Shown: in pieces, positions 31,623 to 41,820 of the stretch
How the letters are laid out: each line of letters starts with the position of its first letter
Position numbering within the stretch: position 1 is the stretch's first letter
Origin: Chondrus crispus
Lineage: Eukaryota > Rhodophyta > Florideophyceae > Gigartinales > Gigartinaceae
Length of the DNA: 64,000 bases
Reading direction: 5' to 3'
NCBI RefSeq assembly: GCF_000350225.1
Contig: NW_005179143.1
Span: 62,001 to 126,000, forward strand
Program-made: the position numbers and the translations under genes
The notes under the pieces: generated by a model
Databases searched by the model: none
Seen by the model: the letters and a program-made list of their open reading frames with translations, nothing else
Told to the model about the DNA's origin: nothing

Positions 31623-33879
31623 CACCCGAATACTGCAAATAGTGCAGGTGAAAATATAGTGCGGGTTCGAAATTAGTGCAGACCGCAGTAAATTATGTTT
31701 CTCGCCTATCGCCGATGGCGCAATTACTGCGGTCCGCACTAATTGCAAACCGTACATCTAATAGTGCAGTCTCAGAAGGCAGCCAATTCGCTGTCCTGCG
31801 CGCCATTTTTGACAGATACTAACCCAAATCTGGAACAAAACGCCATTGTGGTGTTTCGGTTATGCACATATAAAGGCTTACCTTTTCCATTCTTACATCA
31901 AAGCTGCACCCCGCCGTCCGAAAGATCCAGCTTTCGTGTCATGACGGTATCAGCATCTCCTATTATTGCTTCCCTCCAAAATGCCTAACGCCTGCGGAAC
32001 GAAAGAGACGCAGCTTCAACACAAGAAGCTACTGTAGATGCCCATCATTCCTCTGCGGATCCGCCCACATCTGCCACACTCTAACCCAACTGCGGCCTTC
32101 CGGCACCGCCGCCCAACACAGCCGCGCCCTTAGCGGTCCGCACAAGAGCGGTCCAACGTGTGCTTACGCGATCAGATCGCGTTAGGATTGTCAAGTGGAT
32201 GTCTGAGGAGGTCTCCAGGGCAGGTTCTAATCACATTGCCTCAAAAGCTGTCCGCCAGTTTCCCCATCTGTTCCGTGGCAACGAAAAGGCGAACAATTCT
32301 AAGGCAAGTCGCTTATGGAAAGCACGCCTCGAGTACCTTGAAGCAGACGAGAAGACTTGCGTGCCGCACTCAATTACCAGGGTTATAAGCTGTGGCTTCA
32401 AAAGGGTATCTAAAGGCCAAGCCTGGCCGCGGTCGGAAGAGGTCTGCTTGGGTAATGGCGCTGCAAGCCGACCTCCTCGAAGAGTTTGACAGGCTTCGAA
32501 AAACCGGACTCAAGTTCAATGCCAAGCTGCTCGGGGATCTTGCGAGACAGCTCACAAAAAGTTCTACGAGGGATGAATATTTTCTAAAATGTTTTGATAC
32601 GTTGTCAAAAAAATTTATTCAGTATATGATCACACCGCGTTGGACCCAGGCATTTATGGAGCGGAACGAAATTGTTAGTCGCGCTCAAACAGGCAAATTG
32701 ATGATTTCTCCAGGAGAAGCAAGCTTTTATCGAGAAGGAAGTAGCGTATCATCTTGGCTTTGTGGCTCGAGAGTTTCGTTCAGGACGTTTAGATGAGGAC
32801 GATGTGTCAAATGCTGACGAAACGCCCTTTGTCATCAACATGCACAACCATCGAACGTTGGGAATTTGCGGTGAGGTAAAGTATTCAGACGTAGTGTCTG
32901 GAGAGGAAGGGATGAAAATGATTGTACGTATATCTGGTGGAAGGGATGCCAGAATCGAAGCATCAATGATGGTTTTTCAGAACAAGAAGATAATCTACCC
33001 AATTCAACGGGTTCCTGACGATGTAGCAGGAGTTTCGTATCGCTCGGGGCCGAAGGGTTGGATGGATCGCGAAGTAATACCGCAGTGGCTGAGGGAACGG
33101 AAAGTAATTAAGGCGCTTCGGCACGGCCGGCGTCGTGTTTTGTATATGGACAACTGCAGTGGGCATGGTGAGATTGCGGCAATGTTGGAAGCGTTGAACG
33201 AAATAAACACAGAGGTGAGGTTTTTCCCGCCGAACTGTACGGACCTACTGCAGCCCGCCGATTCCTTTGTGATACAAAAGCTAAAAGATGCTTGGCGTTG
33301 TCGCTGGGACCAGCACAAAATGGAGCGCATAATGGCGGGTGACTTTAAGGCTTCTTCTGGCAAGTTGCCTAATCCAGGCAAGCACTACTTTCTGGAGCTT
33401 GCCACAGCTGTTGTTCGGGATGTTAACGCACAACGCGACAGCGAGGGTCTAACCTACGCACGGAAAGCCATGATCAGATGTGGCTTAGCGCTCAACACAA
33501 ATGGGCAGTGGGAGGAAAGACAATTGTTTCCCAAGCTACAGAACATAATTCAGAGGCATCGAAACCATTTTGAGGGAGCTCCTGTGATTGCGAATGAGGG
33601 CCAGGTGGCTGGCGAAGGCGCGTTGAGATATCCAGTACCCTTACACAATAAAAATCTCAACTCTTCTGATTGGTCCAGATTGCATTCGGTATTACAGACA
33701 GAATTAGGGTAGACCGCACTATTAAGAACAGAATTATTTACTGCGGACCGCACTAATAAGGGAAATGACTTAATTAGTGCGGTATCAATATTAGTGCGGA
33801 CCGCAGTAAATACCGTCACCTCGGCTTCGAATTGGCGTTCCAAAATAGTGCAGACCGCACTATTTGCAGTATTCGGGTG
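31623..33879 (+). mobile_element. pogo-like transposon (CACCCG ends) inserted in copia
   Basis: TA at 31621-31622 and 33880-33881. The 22-nt ends, CACCCGAATACTGCAAATAG plus TG, are perfect inverted repeats at 31623-31644 and 33858-33879. Subterminal GCGGACCGCACTA-type motifs recur several times near both ends (about 31676, 31729, 33712, 33741, 33797 and 33852). The transposase is related to that at 55532-57164, not closely to that at 10980. 2257 bp. Confidence 0.9.
32158..33712 (+). pseudogene. pogo-like transposase with two frameshifts
   Basis: Three consecutive frames. 32158-32488 has RSDRVRIVKWMSEE and KASRLWKARLEYLE (DNA-binding part). 32392-32796 has GRGRKRSAWVMALQADLLEEF and RWTQAFMERNEIVSRAQTGK. 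32762-33712 has the catalytic core: SNADETPF, RVLYMDNCSGHG and FFPPNCTDLLQPADSFVIQK. I count 36 residues between the last two catalytic Asp, so DD36D. Shifts fall near 32385 and 32720. No convincing ATG starts the first frame. Confidence 0.85.
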
Positions 33880-33881
33880 TA

Positions 33882-34366
33882 GTGTCCATCCGACCAGCCC
33901 TTGTTCTCATATGAGGACAGCTCTTTTTTTGGCAAAAATATATACATTAAATTGAACATTCAAAAAGCTACCTTAAGCACAATTTCTTTAACGTGCCTGT
34001 TTTCGGCAATAGCATCTTGCAGAACACCGGAATAGCAGCTTTGAATGTGCGAAAAGCTTAACAAGTATAATGCAGATTGAGTACTAAGTTGCCTTTTTGA
34101 ACTGGCATATTTGGTTTCGAAGTTATTTTACATGCGGTTTTAGGGTGGTTTAAAAAAGCTTCTTTTTCAGACAATCTAAAAACGAACACAGAGAACATGC
34201 AATTCTCACAAAGTTCTTTCTGGTCCCAAGTCAGAAGTCAAGTACGGTGGCGGAGGTATCATTTTCTTTCTGGTCGGGGAAGCGGAAGTCAAGAATAAAA
34301 TAGGTCGAATACCGTCCTCATATGAGGACAAATGTCCTCACATGAGGACAATGGTCCGATAGACAC
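33882..34366. mobile_element. MITE of the GTGTC family, abutting the pogo-like transposon
   Basis: TA at 33880-33881 (shared with the neighbouring transposon) and 34367-34368. The ends GTGTCCATCCGACCA and, inverted, GTGTCTATCGGACCA match with two mismatches. Just inside lie CTCATATGAGGAC copies, and the centre shares its block order with 17406-17889. About 485 bp, no frame. Confidence 0.85.
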
Positions 34367-34368
34367 TA

Positions 34369-35160
34369 GGAGTGCAAGTTGTCCATCTCGCTTCATGAAG
34401 AAGAACTGAGGGACGTACACAAGCTGCTTGAAGCCGAGGGTGCGGAGGAATGTTGCCCTGTGCTGTTGCCATTTCGCGTTAGCATTAACGAGTCCATATG
34501 CAGCAGTGAGAAGCAGTCAATAAAAACCACGTCAGGAACACTCTGGTGGCGGTACGACATATACGTCACGTTCAGCAGCACCTGTCTGAAGGAAGGCGGA
34601 CTTGATGTAAACCTTGGTCAAAGACAACTGAAAGGTCACACAAAGGGAAAGTAAAACTCGGAAGCCAACGGGAAGACAAGTCTGAGAATCAGTCTTCAGT
34701 TGGTCTTTGTTCTTGTCCTTATTGCCGTGGGGGATTATTCTGGCCTTGCGCATCCGCGATACGTCATCAAGGGTCTTGATTTGTATAGAACATGGGTGGA
34801 AATAACTTTGGCTTCTTTTGGCACTCGAGAGACATAAACGACTTTTGTTTCCTTTCTGAAATTGTCCTGTTCCTTCTTGTATGCATTTATTAATGCAAAA
34901 GTAAATTAGCAGTCGGCTTGATGCAGCAAGAACTCTTTGGAGTGAAACATGTCAAAGTACTGATCGGGAACATGCTTCTCCTGGCTGGTAAGTTCTATTC
35001 CAGGCGAGAGTTCGACTTCGTGCGCCATCAGAGAGTTTTGTTGGCGAGTGGTCATTCCGTGCACGCTGACGGGGGCTTCGGAGCTGTTTGGTTCCGGTTC
35101 CGGTTCCGATGAAGTGTGGTGCAGTGTAAGATGCATCTTGTTGAAGTACGTACAGAAGAC
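34369..35160 (-). pseudogene. copia pol, 5' half (linker and start of RT)
   Basis: The frame starts in fusion with a gypsy fragment (see finding). It then has MTTRQQNSLMAHEVELSPG and FDMFHSKEFLLHQADC, homologous to the N-terminal region of the element at 1-1864. A stop follows at about 34907. A shifted frame gives STHVLYK, ARIIPHGNKDKNKDQLKTDS, IKSAFLQTGAAERDVYVVPP and YGLVNANAKWQQH. Confidence 0.8.
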
Positions 35161-38100
35161 GAACTCGTCGTTCTCCTCCCAAAACGAAGTTGGTCCTTGA
35201 ACAGCAGCTTCGTCATCACCTCCCGGTTCGTCGCGCGTCCGTACGCGCGGCCTTGTTCTTGATTCGGCTTGGTTCCGTGTCGTCACGAATACATGGACGG
35301 CCTGATGACCACAGCTCGCTGTACAAACGTGGTTCGTTCGATACGTCTCGAACGGTCGTGCCCCCGTCGAAGGTGGGGATGTGGTCGTCCACCTCGACGG
35401 TGGGGCGAGGGTCGTCAGCCACCTTTGGTGACACGAGGCGTGACAGGGCATCCGGCACCTGATGCACGCGCCCGGGGCAGTACTGCATGGTCAAGTTGTA
35501 TTCAGCCAGACGTAGTCTCCACCGGTAAGTCTGCCGGAACTCTCCGTGAGGACATGAGCCACCTCAGCGCGTCGTGATCGGTTCGCACGGTGAACTTCGT
35601 GCCTTCGACGTATGACCGTAGTGTGCTGACGGCCCACACTACGGCGAAGCACTCGCTCTCCGTAGCGCTGTAGCTGCGCTCGCTGTCGCTCAGAGAGTAG
35701 GACCAATAGCCCACGGGGCGCTAACCATTTGGCTGGTCGTGCTCTTGGAGCAGCGTGCAGCCTAGCTGATAGGCACACGCATCCTTTCCGATCATTTACG
35801 GACGGCCGTACCGCGGAAGGGCGAGGATCGGCGGAGCAGTCATGCACTGCTTAAGGTTTTCGAACGATTGATATTGCGCCTCCGTGGGGTTGTAGAAGTC
35901 AGGATCCGAATCCTTGCGCGTCATGTCCTTCAGAGGACGCACTATCTTCGCGAACCCCTTAACGAATCGGCGGTATACGTTACACGCCCCAAGGAACGCG
36001 CGCACCTGCGCCAACGTCCTCGGGAACGTGAACGTCTTCAAGGCGTCGGTCGCCGTATCGGCCACGCTCCACTTACCAGGGGAAATGACGTGCCCCAGGT
36101 AGTGAACCTTCGGCTGGAAGAAGTTACACTTCTTGAGCTTGAGGGAGATTCCGGCACTCCGCAGCAAGCTCAAGCCAGTGTCGAGATGCTTCGCGTGTTC
36201 TCCGTGCGTACGTGAGAACACGATGACATCATCCAGGTAGACGAGGTATATTTGTCAGCGAACGCGTGAGAGAATAATGTCTAGTGCGCGTTGGAAGGTG
36301 GCCGGTGCCCCTTTTAGTCCGAACGGCATTCGCAGGTGGCGAAACGTGCCCATGTGCGTCGTAAACGTGGTCTTATCCCGGTCCTTCGGAGCGCCCGGGA
36401 TCTGCCAATACCCGGAATTGCAGTCCAACGTGGTGAAGACGGCTGCATCTCCGAGCGAGTCGATTCAGTCGTCCATACGAGGCAATGGATACGAATCCGC
36501 TGCAGATTTTGCGTTGAGACGCCGGTAATCCACGCAGAACCGAGAAAGGCGTCTTTCTTCAGTACGAGCACCGCTGGGGACTCCCACTCGCTGCTCGCGG
36601 GTTCGATAACCCCTGCGTTCAACATCTTGTTGACCTCCTTCGCGACCATTTCGCGCATCTCGGGCCCCTTACGGTAGGGCATCGAGCGTATTGGCTTTGG
36701 ACGCGGTTCGAGGGCTATGCGGTTTTCCGTCGCTCGGATAGTTCCTAACGCACCGCCCCACAGACCCGAGTGCTTAGAGAGCATCTCGAGTACGTGGCCG
36801 CCGAGCTTGTCATCATCGATATATGACAAATCGATTTCTTCTTCCCAATCCGTCGGTGGATTTTTGGGATTCTTTTTCTGCGGGGGTACAGTGCCCACCG
36901 CCGTCGGTTGCTCTTGAGGTGGCCGTTCGTCCATGTCGACCTCTCCGTTACCCACGTTTGTCTTATCGTCGGAGTTGGATCGGCCATCTCGTACCTCTCT
37001 GACTTGATCGGTCAAATCGGTCAGGTGTAGCGCTCGCGCGATCCCCTCGGCGACACTACGATCGGGCGTGAGGATCGCTAGGGTTTTGCGCTTCGCGTAT
37101 CTTACGACGGTGTGCTTCGGAAGCCTTTCCCGTCGCGAGAAGTTCGCGACAAGGACGTCGAAGGTCTGATTCGGCAGTACCTCGACGACGCCGTTCGTCA
37201 GCCTCACTCCATGTCTGTGTTAGAGTGACGGCTTCGGCTCCATGAATACGAGGCCCCTCCCCGCGGTAGTGACATGCATTCGGGCCTGCGACCTCGCGGG
37301 GATGGTGACCCAGCAGGCGATTTCGATCGTCTGTGGGGCCTTCTCACGTGCCTCCGGTCGACTTGTTTGGCGTCCGTGTTGCCTGGTAGGGGGAGTCGGC
37401 TCACCCTTCCCATCGACTATGGACATGGGGCCACCGTGACGAAGCTCGAGCCTCTGTCCGTCGATGTCGATGCTGCGTACGTGAGCATCGGTGAACGCGG
37501 TCCCAAGTAGAACGGGAACAACGAACTGTTCGGCCACCACGAATGGTATACGGAACGTCTTGTTCCGTAACCGGACTGCAAGGCGGAAGACCGCCGTGAG
37601 TCAAGCGGGTTACTGTTCGCCCCAACCAGTCAAGGTAATGGCGCGTCCCGTATTACGTAGCTGGTTCAGTCGGGAGGAAGGTCGGCCTTCCTCACAAATT
37701 TATACCCCGAGCACGTATCGACGGTGATCGTGTGGGGTTTGAAGGCATTGCCTCCGGTGGCCACGGAGCCCAGGACGTTATAGGTTTTTGACTTCATTAG
37801 GCATACGATGCCATCGACCACGTTAGGGGCGACCTTATCGGCGAGGTCGTTCGGCCGTTGTCGTCGCCTTCGGTTCTGGCCCCTCTTGCGTTTCCTTCTA
37901 CCCCAGTCGTGTGGCTTCCACGGATCAGTGACCCCCCTCCGGATGCTCGAGTCCGTACGAGGCGGACCTCTCTCCAGCAACCTTGGGCTCACGTGAGCCA
38001 GGGTTTCGTTGTCGTCACCCCCGTCGCGTTCGTTGCACATCACTGGGACGTCGGGTTTCCCGGTGATGGTCTCTCCTGACGTCGGGGTTACGGAGTCCTC

Positions 38101-38271
38101 GACGTTTGTCCCCTCCTGTATCGGCACTGCAGCTCCCGTGCTTGCCTTCGATAGCGGGGGATATATTATCGGAAAATACCCCCCGTGCCCTAGGCGAGCA
38201 CGCGGGGTCCGGTCTAGTTCGTGGAGACAAGACGGCTCACGCGACCGCGTGTAAGTAACAATCTTTACCAT
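35161..38271 (-). pseudogene. gypsy pol (protease, RT, RNase H), heavily frameshifted
   Basis: Aligned with the intact pol at 41821, this copy falls into at least six frames: 38271-37666, 37625-37401, 37540-37220, 37207-36314, 36221-35796 and 35714-35161. Landmarks are VDTCSGYKFVRKADLPPD (protease), [20 protein letters not shown] (RT start), GHVISPGKWSVADTATDA (after the RT active site), YSATESECFAVVWAV and FTVRTDHDALRWLM (RNase H), and RVHQVPDALSRLVSPKV. An LDD-equivalent region at about 36235 is interrupted. Confidence 0.85.
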
Positions 38272-38350
38272 TTTTCGAACTACCCGTGCTATCGGAGATA
38301 ACCTCCTGGCTATCGGTGGCCAGTTCTTCTTCGGGTCCTTGGCCGCTTTG

Positions 38351-38355
38351 GTCGG
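38351..38355. repeat. Target site duplication GTCGG, left copy
   Basis: GTCGG directly before the 5' LTR, repeated at 51813-51817 directly after the 3' LTR. A single copy restores the gag frame of the older element (NRPD then QSGQGPEEELATDSQEV). Confidence 0.95.
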
Positions 38356-39028
38356 TGTAGTATAACCCCCCCCTGGGGCTTTTTAGTTAGATTAGATCAA
38401 CAACGGGATCCAATACTGTAGAGCCCGATGCTCTACAGTACTACTGCGGGTGGCCACGTGTACCCCTCGGGTACAGGGGGCACGCGTGCACACGTGTACA
38501 CGTGTACCGCGCGGGACGGAAGCGCGCGCACACACGTGTACTGTCAGCCCCGATGGCTGACAGTATTACAGTGTCGACCGACCGCTACAGTACATCGGTA
38601 CTGTACTATTATGATAGGTTATTATGTACATTAAATATGGAGCGGACCGGCGGGGCTGGAGGAGGACAAGCACGGACTTGTCACCCACCGACCGTCAAGG
38701 TCCGACTGCCCGCTTATTCTAAGGTAGCGCTCGCTAACTACCTTAGAGCGGCACCGAGCGCGGGTTGAGGACGCGCGCGGTACGCCCGCGAGCCGGCTCC
38801 GCCTCCGCCCGTCGGTACTGGATCGTCACCCAGTACCGCGCCGGGGCGTCGAGGCGTCGAACCGCTCGCGCGTACCGGCGTCCTCCCCGTTCCCGCTCTA
38901 CCACGCTACCCGGGCCCACTGCCCGGTGCCGTTAGCTGGTGTCCCGCTTCACCCCCGTCTTCCCGTTCGGACGGGGTCTACGTCGAGCTGTGCATACACC
39001 CCTCTCCGTTGGGGGTGTTTATGCTACA
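38356..39028 (+). repeat. 5' LTR of the young chromovirus
   Basis: Begins TGTAGTATAA and ends TTATGCTACA, a 10-nt imperfect terminal inversion with TG...CA. It contains a series of short hairpins: 38414-38440 and 38539-38565 (11-bp arms, loop CCGAT in both), 38586-38605 (8-bp arms, loop ATCG), 38718-38747 (10-bp arms), 38813-38838 (9-bp arms) and 38996-39018 (7-bp arms). CACGTG motifs cluster at 38450-38540. Confidence 0.95.
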
Positions 39029-39029
39029 G

Positions 39030-39047
39030 TGGTCTCCCGACCTAGAA
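39030..39047 (+). other. Primer binding site of the young chromovirus
   Basis: TGGTCTCCCGACCTAGAA starts one base after the LTR end. TGG matches the complement of a tRNA CCA end. The same sequence (with A for G late in it) follows the LTR of the older copy. The tRNA was not identified. Confidence 0.65.
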
Positions 39048-39108
39048 GACCCTGGAGTCCGATCTCTGAGAAGACTTCCGCTTCCGTCCGCGAACCGATC
39101 GCGTCGAG

Positions 39109-41680
39109 ATGAGCCAAGAGTTTGAGCCCTCGATCCGCTCCGAAGCGGCGGATCTGAGTCCGGCCGCTGTGCAGTCCCCATCCGCCCCGTCGGGCGACGG
39201 CGACGCAGGTCCTCGTGACCGCGAACCGTCGCTCGGTTCCTCCGAGGAAAGAGCGGCGGCGATGTTCGAACGCATAGCCGAATGCATCGAGGAAGTCCGT
39301 ACTTCCCTTCGGATCGATGTATCGGACCATGTATACACTCGATGTATGGCCGAACTCCGCTCCCTGCGTGAAGGGAGGTTCGATAGAGTGACGCAGTCCT
39401 TAGAGAATCTCCGAGCACTGATCGACGAGTTACACTCGCGGATCGTGCTCGTCGAAGACTCCCGTTTCGCCTCGCCCGGACCGTCCGGGCAAGGTCGTCC
39501 TGAGAGGCCGACCTCGGTGAGACGACCCGAGGACCGAACCTCTCCGTCCGCAGAGCAATTGGGTGCGTTCGCGCATCTCTCCGCTGAGCTCGACGCCACT
39601 CGTCGGCGTGCTCGTGACATGGAACGTACCATGGCCGAAAGGCTACCCGGTGCCCCCTCGAGAGGGCCCGGTGGTACCGTACCTCCGAGCGCCGCCGCCC
39701 CCGAGGGTTGGCGTCCGACTGGTGCCGCTACCAGTCGGACTGCAGAGGGAAGCCGTCCTCCGATAGACGCGAACTTCGCGCCTGAGACCCAAGCCTTGCC
39801 GCCTATCGCCGGAAGTAGGCGGCAAGTGGACCGCGTATCGTACGCGGACGAAAAGGACCGTGGAGGAGCCGCCCGCGGGTCCGGATAACCGATGTTCTCC
39901 GTCGATCCCCGCTGGGGCGGCTACCCGCCGGCGAGTTACGCCGAGCATCCAGGTCCGGTAGACGTCCGTACCCTACCGGTTACCTCCTTCGGCACGCTGG
40001 GTCCCGCTGAACCCGAGCTCGAGCCGGTACATACGATGATCCAAGAGTTCAGCGCCGTTGCTGACTATCGTATGTACCGCTTGGATAACACCTCGAGGCT
40101 CGTTACCTCGGGTGACGCGGGACGGATCGCGAAGTACGTCCAACGCTGTCGTGGGATCCGTCCCACGATGCGCAGCTTCGACGGTACCGACCCGATCCAG
40201 CTGCTGCCGTTTTTGAAGGATATCCGAATCACCTTCAACTCGCAACACTTGACCGAAGGTGTTGCGGTACGAGTCCTCGCGCACTTCCTCGAGCGCGACG
40301 CGGAGCGCCTGTATACGAGTTATACGATGCGTGGCCTCCGCTCCGGCCAGCTCCACGACGACGTGAGCTGGCCGGGGCTCGTGAATCAATTCTTAAAACG
40401 CTACCCCACGGACGACGTGTTAGGTGAAGCGTACGACGCTGTCGCTACGGCGCGACAGCAATCGCATGAGACGGAAAGCACGTTTGCTGACCGACTCGAG
40501 ACTGCCGCGTTCCGATGCACGGCAGTCTTCTCCGAACAGTCCCTCGCGCACTACTTCGTGAGGGGACTTGCACCGGCAACCCGTGCCGCAGTATCCGAAA
40601 CTGTGCAAAGGCTGCCAGGCAGTCAGAAGACAGATCTTCCGACCATCCGCCGTATCGCCACGGCGGAAGGTACAACGTACCGCGCTCGGCGCGGTTTACC
40701 TCTGCCGGATTCGAAACCGGCAGGGAAGGCTGGCGGGACTACGAAGTCCGCCGCGACAAGTTCGCCCGCCTCCACCCTCCATATAGGGGGGGGAGGGGTG
40801 GCAGGCCGACCCTGTCCTCATTACGCAAGGAGCAGGGCCCATGGGGGCACGAACCCCCTCACCGATGTCGACCGGAACGACATCGAGTTACGCGACCGCC
40901 TTCGCGGCCACTCCAAGAGTGGCAAGGGGTACGGACCCCCGGGTCGCAGAGCTCGACATATCGAGCCGAGATGCAGGAGGCGAAGCGCCTCGCGTGCCCC
41001 TCCTCACCGATGAGGAGGCGCGGCACGCGGCGACCTTCGCCTCAACGGACTGCAGCGCGTACGTGTGCTGGCTATGCCGTACGTACGGGCATGCCATGTA
41101 CGCGTGCCCGTTCCTGTCGCCGGAACAACGAATGTTCACGGCGTACAGGAACTACCGCTACCAGATGGAGACGCGCCCCGGTGCGCGCAATCTCCTCCGG
41201 CAAGCGGTGGGCGAGAGCCGTCCCCCGCGTCAAGGGTTCCCGAACCGATCGGGTGGGGGCGCACGCTTCGCCCCCCGTGGAGGCGGGTACCGTCGTAACG
41301 AAGTCGATCGTCGGGATCGACCCGCCTATCGCCAGGCGGACACAAGGTACCCCCGACAAGGAGAAAGAGGGGACCGAGACCGTTCTCAGTTACCCCAACA
41401 GGTACAAAATGCGATAATGTACCTGCAAGACTGGGTAGAGGATCCGTACCCTCTACCCACGGAGGGTCACGAAGGAGAGCCGACTCGCTTCGTCCCCCAT
41501 ATCCTGCGACGACCGGACGCCGCAGGTCAAGGCCCGGAAGTACCGGAGTACTTCGCCAAGGCCGCCGAGCCGCAGTGGGGGAATCGTCCCGACCCACGCG
41601 ACCGGCTACCGGAAGAGGACCTGGCCGTCGATAGCCAGGAGGTTAGCTCCGATAGCACGGGTAGTTCGAAAAAAGGGTAA
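39109..41680 (+). pseudogene. gag of the young chromovirus, one stop and one frameshift
   Basis: ATG 39109. Frame 39109-39888 is Pro/Ser/Arg-rich with a helical middle. It stops at TAA 39886-39888, where the older copy has GAA, and continues in the same frame at 39892. Next comes the retrotransposon gag core (MRSFDGTDPIQLLPFLKDIR, ESTFADRLETAAFRC). At a run of eight G (40786-40793) the frame is one base longer than in the older copy, and the C-terminus continues in the next frame. That part carries a CCHC knuckle, C-WL-C-RTYG-H-AMYA-C (41066-41107), and an RG-rich tail ending at 41680. The pol frame is open upstream across the gag end, in the minus-one phase. Confidence 0.85.
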
Positions 41681-41717
41681 AGACGGTTACGTACACGCGG
41701 TCGCGTGAGCCGTCTTT
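41677..41717 (+). promoter_or_regulatory. Possible frameshift-stimulating hairpin at the gag/pol junction
   Basis: AAAGACGG at 41679-41686 can pair with CCGTCTTT at about 41709-41716, enclosing ACGCG/CGCGT. It follows the run AAAAAAGGG just before the gag stop. Pol is open in the minus-one frame through this point. The heptamer is not canonical in phase, and the older copy has CGAAAAATGG instead, so the role is only suggested. Confidence 0.35.
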
Positions 41718-41820
41718 TCCCCACGAACTAGACCCGACCCCGCGTGCTCGCCAAGGACACGGGGGGGATTGTCCGATAATACATCCCCCGCTTCCGGAGG
41801 CGGGCACGGGAGCTCCTGTA

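Larger units (their letters stand above)
30484..35160 (-). mobile_element. Ty1/copia retrotransposon remnant, split by two younger insertions
   Basis: Reading the minus strand, the copia polyprotein starts at 35160 (joined to a gypsy fragment), runs to 34369, and is then interrupted by a MITE and a pogo-like transposon. It resumes at 31622 and runs to 30484. It is homologous to the element at 1-1864 over its whole length. When the insertions and one TA are removed, the frame reads through as DGQLALLAVKVVHDILFSG, matching the RT active-site region of the other copy. The Asp pair of the active site is HD here, so the enzyme was dead or has decayed. Confidence 0.85.
35161..38355 (-). mobile_element. 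Older Ty3/gypsy chromovirus copy, pol part
   Basis: Minus-strand continuation of the gag part at 51818-54339. The two were one element before the younger copy inserted at GTCGG. It reads gag end (QEVISDSTGSSKN), protease, RT and RNase H, and stops abruptly at DEF (35161), where copia sequence begins. Integrase, chromodomain and 3' LTR are missing. Confidence 0.9.

Noticed and set aside
39030..39047. Naming the tRNA that primes the young chromovirus
   Set aside because: The complement could not be matched to a specific tRNA 3' end without a tRNA set from the same genome.
39109..39888. Minus-strand frames antisense to chromovirus gag as an antisense gene
   Set aside because: The GC-rich coding DNA opens the complementary frames. 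No independent evidence.
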